Positions 4,781 to 5,247 of a stretch of DNA of 5,247 nucleotides are shown in pieces; within the stretch, counting starts at the first letter, position 1, and every line of letters starts with the position of its first letter. Source of the DNA: an uncultured SAR116 cluster alpha proteobacterium (GTDB lineage: Bacteria; Pseudomonadota; Alphaproteobacteria; Puniceispirillales; Puniceispirillaceae). Made by a program: the position numbers and the translations under genes. The notes beneath the pieces were generated by a model. The model worked only from the letters and a program-made list of their open reading frames with translations. It ran no database searches and was not told where the DNA came from. The stretch is taken from positions 1 to 5,247 of the forward strand of contig CABYOG010000057.1 in NCBI GenBank assembly GCA_902520575.1, read 5' to 3'.

Positions 4781-5247
4781 GCGGCCATGTTGTTATCACT
4801 GGCGCTAGTTCAGGCATTGGGTACAGTCTAGCACGAAGGCTGGCAAAAAGAGGCTGGCGGGTCTCAGCAATTGCACGCAGATATGAAAAATTGACCGAAC
4901 TTCAAAAAATTGAAGGCTCTATTGTTCCCCTTGCTGCGGATGTTTCGGTACCAGAGCAGATTAAATCTGCTCTTCTGAAAGCAGAAAATGCTTCTGGGTC
5001 TATTGATATGGCTATTTTAAACGCGGGGATATACACACCAGTCGATGTGAAAAGCTTCAGTGGTGAAACGTTTGTTAAACAGATGCAGGTCAATTACTTT
5101 GGCATCATTCATTGCTTGGACCATTTGCTGCCCGCAATGCTAGCCAGAGGCAGTGGTCATCTTGCTTTGATGGGTTCTGTTGCAGGATATCGGGGCTTAC
5201 CAAAATCGGCTGCCTATGGGCCTACAAAAGCCGCAATTCAAAATTTG
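4777..5247 (+). CDS. Canonical SDR family NAD(P)-dependent oxidoreductase, 5' part (3' end off window)
   Basis: 157 codons are visible and the frame is open at the right edge; typical SDRs of this type are about 240-260 residues. It has the complete classical set: TGASSGIG (8-15) for the dinucleotide, D55 in AADVS, LNAG (81-84), N106 in QVNYFG, the catalytic serine S134 in MGSVAG, Y147 in AAYGPTK and K151. An arginine at 34 after the second beta strand (AIARRYEKL) favours NADP(H), which is inference. The GSVAGYRGLPKSAAYGPTKA active-site region resembles alphaproteobacterial SDRs that, as I recall, often sit in RpoE/ChrR-linked clusters with an FAD amine oxidase, DUF1365 and cyclopropane fatty-acid synthase genes. 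Those genes would lie beyond the window. The start is 39 bases after the stop of the preceding SDR. ATG 4777 fits the usual distance to the glycine motif but has only a weak GCAGAAG 12 bases upstream; a TTG at 4765 is possible. Confidence 0.92.
   Translation, partial: MSGHVVITGASSGIGYSLARRLAKRGWRVSAIARRYEKLTELQKIEGSIVPLAADVSVPEQIKSALLKAENASGSIDMAILNAGIYTPVDVKSFSGETFVKQMQVNYFGIIHCLDHLLPAMLARGSGHLALMGSVAGYRGLPKSAAYGPTKAAIQNL

Noticed and set aside
4902..5093. Minus-strand open frame inside the second SDR gene
   Set aside because: It lies opposite strongly conserved SDR coding sequence and shows no motif of its own.

Overview
The window looks like chromosomal DNA from an alphaproteobacterium. 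The isomerase, flavoprotein, HD hydrolase and tandem SDR genes read like alphaproteobacterial families. Base composition is moderate (single 60-base lines counted by eye gave about 55-62% GC in core genes). A marine lineage such as the SAR116/Puniceispirillum group would fit, but that is a guess from gene style and GC. Genes are tightly packed on both strands and no gene-less stretch exceeds 300 bases. I see no insertion sequence, CRISPR array, rRNA or phage module.

Layout, left to right. (1) The 3' part of a 2-hydroxychromene-2-carboxylate isomerase-type gene (DsbA-like fold), running in from the left edge. (2) A short spacer with a perfect 12-bp palindrome over a plausible promoter, then an AT-rich gene for a secreted endonuclease I (EndA/Dns/Vvn family). 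(3) A very AT-rich spacer and, on the minus strand, tRNA-Leu(UAA) with encoded CCA and its own promoter. (4) A minus-strand HD-domain phosphohydrolase gene upstream of that tRNA. (5) A plus-strand gene for an unrecognised single-pass membrane protein with a coiled coil, starting at GTG. (6) Convergent to it with a 10-bp gap, a flavin-reductase-type split-barrel flavoprotein. (7) Divergent from that, an apparent operon of two short-chain dehydrogenases (SDRs). The first lacks the catalytic tyrosine. The second is canonical and runs off the right edge. They may be coupled through a 13-codon mini-ORF.

Most genes here are unrelated housekeeping or accessory functions. The functional groupings I can argue for are the SDR pair (co-directional, close, possibly translationally coupled) and the HD gene/tRNA pair, which has no visible terminator between its members. 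The endonuclease segment differs in composition from its neighbours and lies at the 3' side of a tRNA gene, suggesting acquisition, but I found no att duplication or integrase. Nothing here is clearly a new system. The best leads are the tyrosine-less/canonical SDR pair with its mini-ORF junction, the acquired-looking endonuclease with its operator-like palindrome, and the orphan membrane coiled-coil protein.
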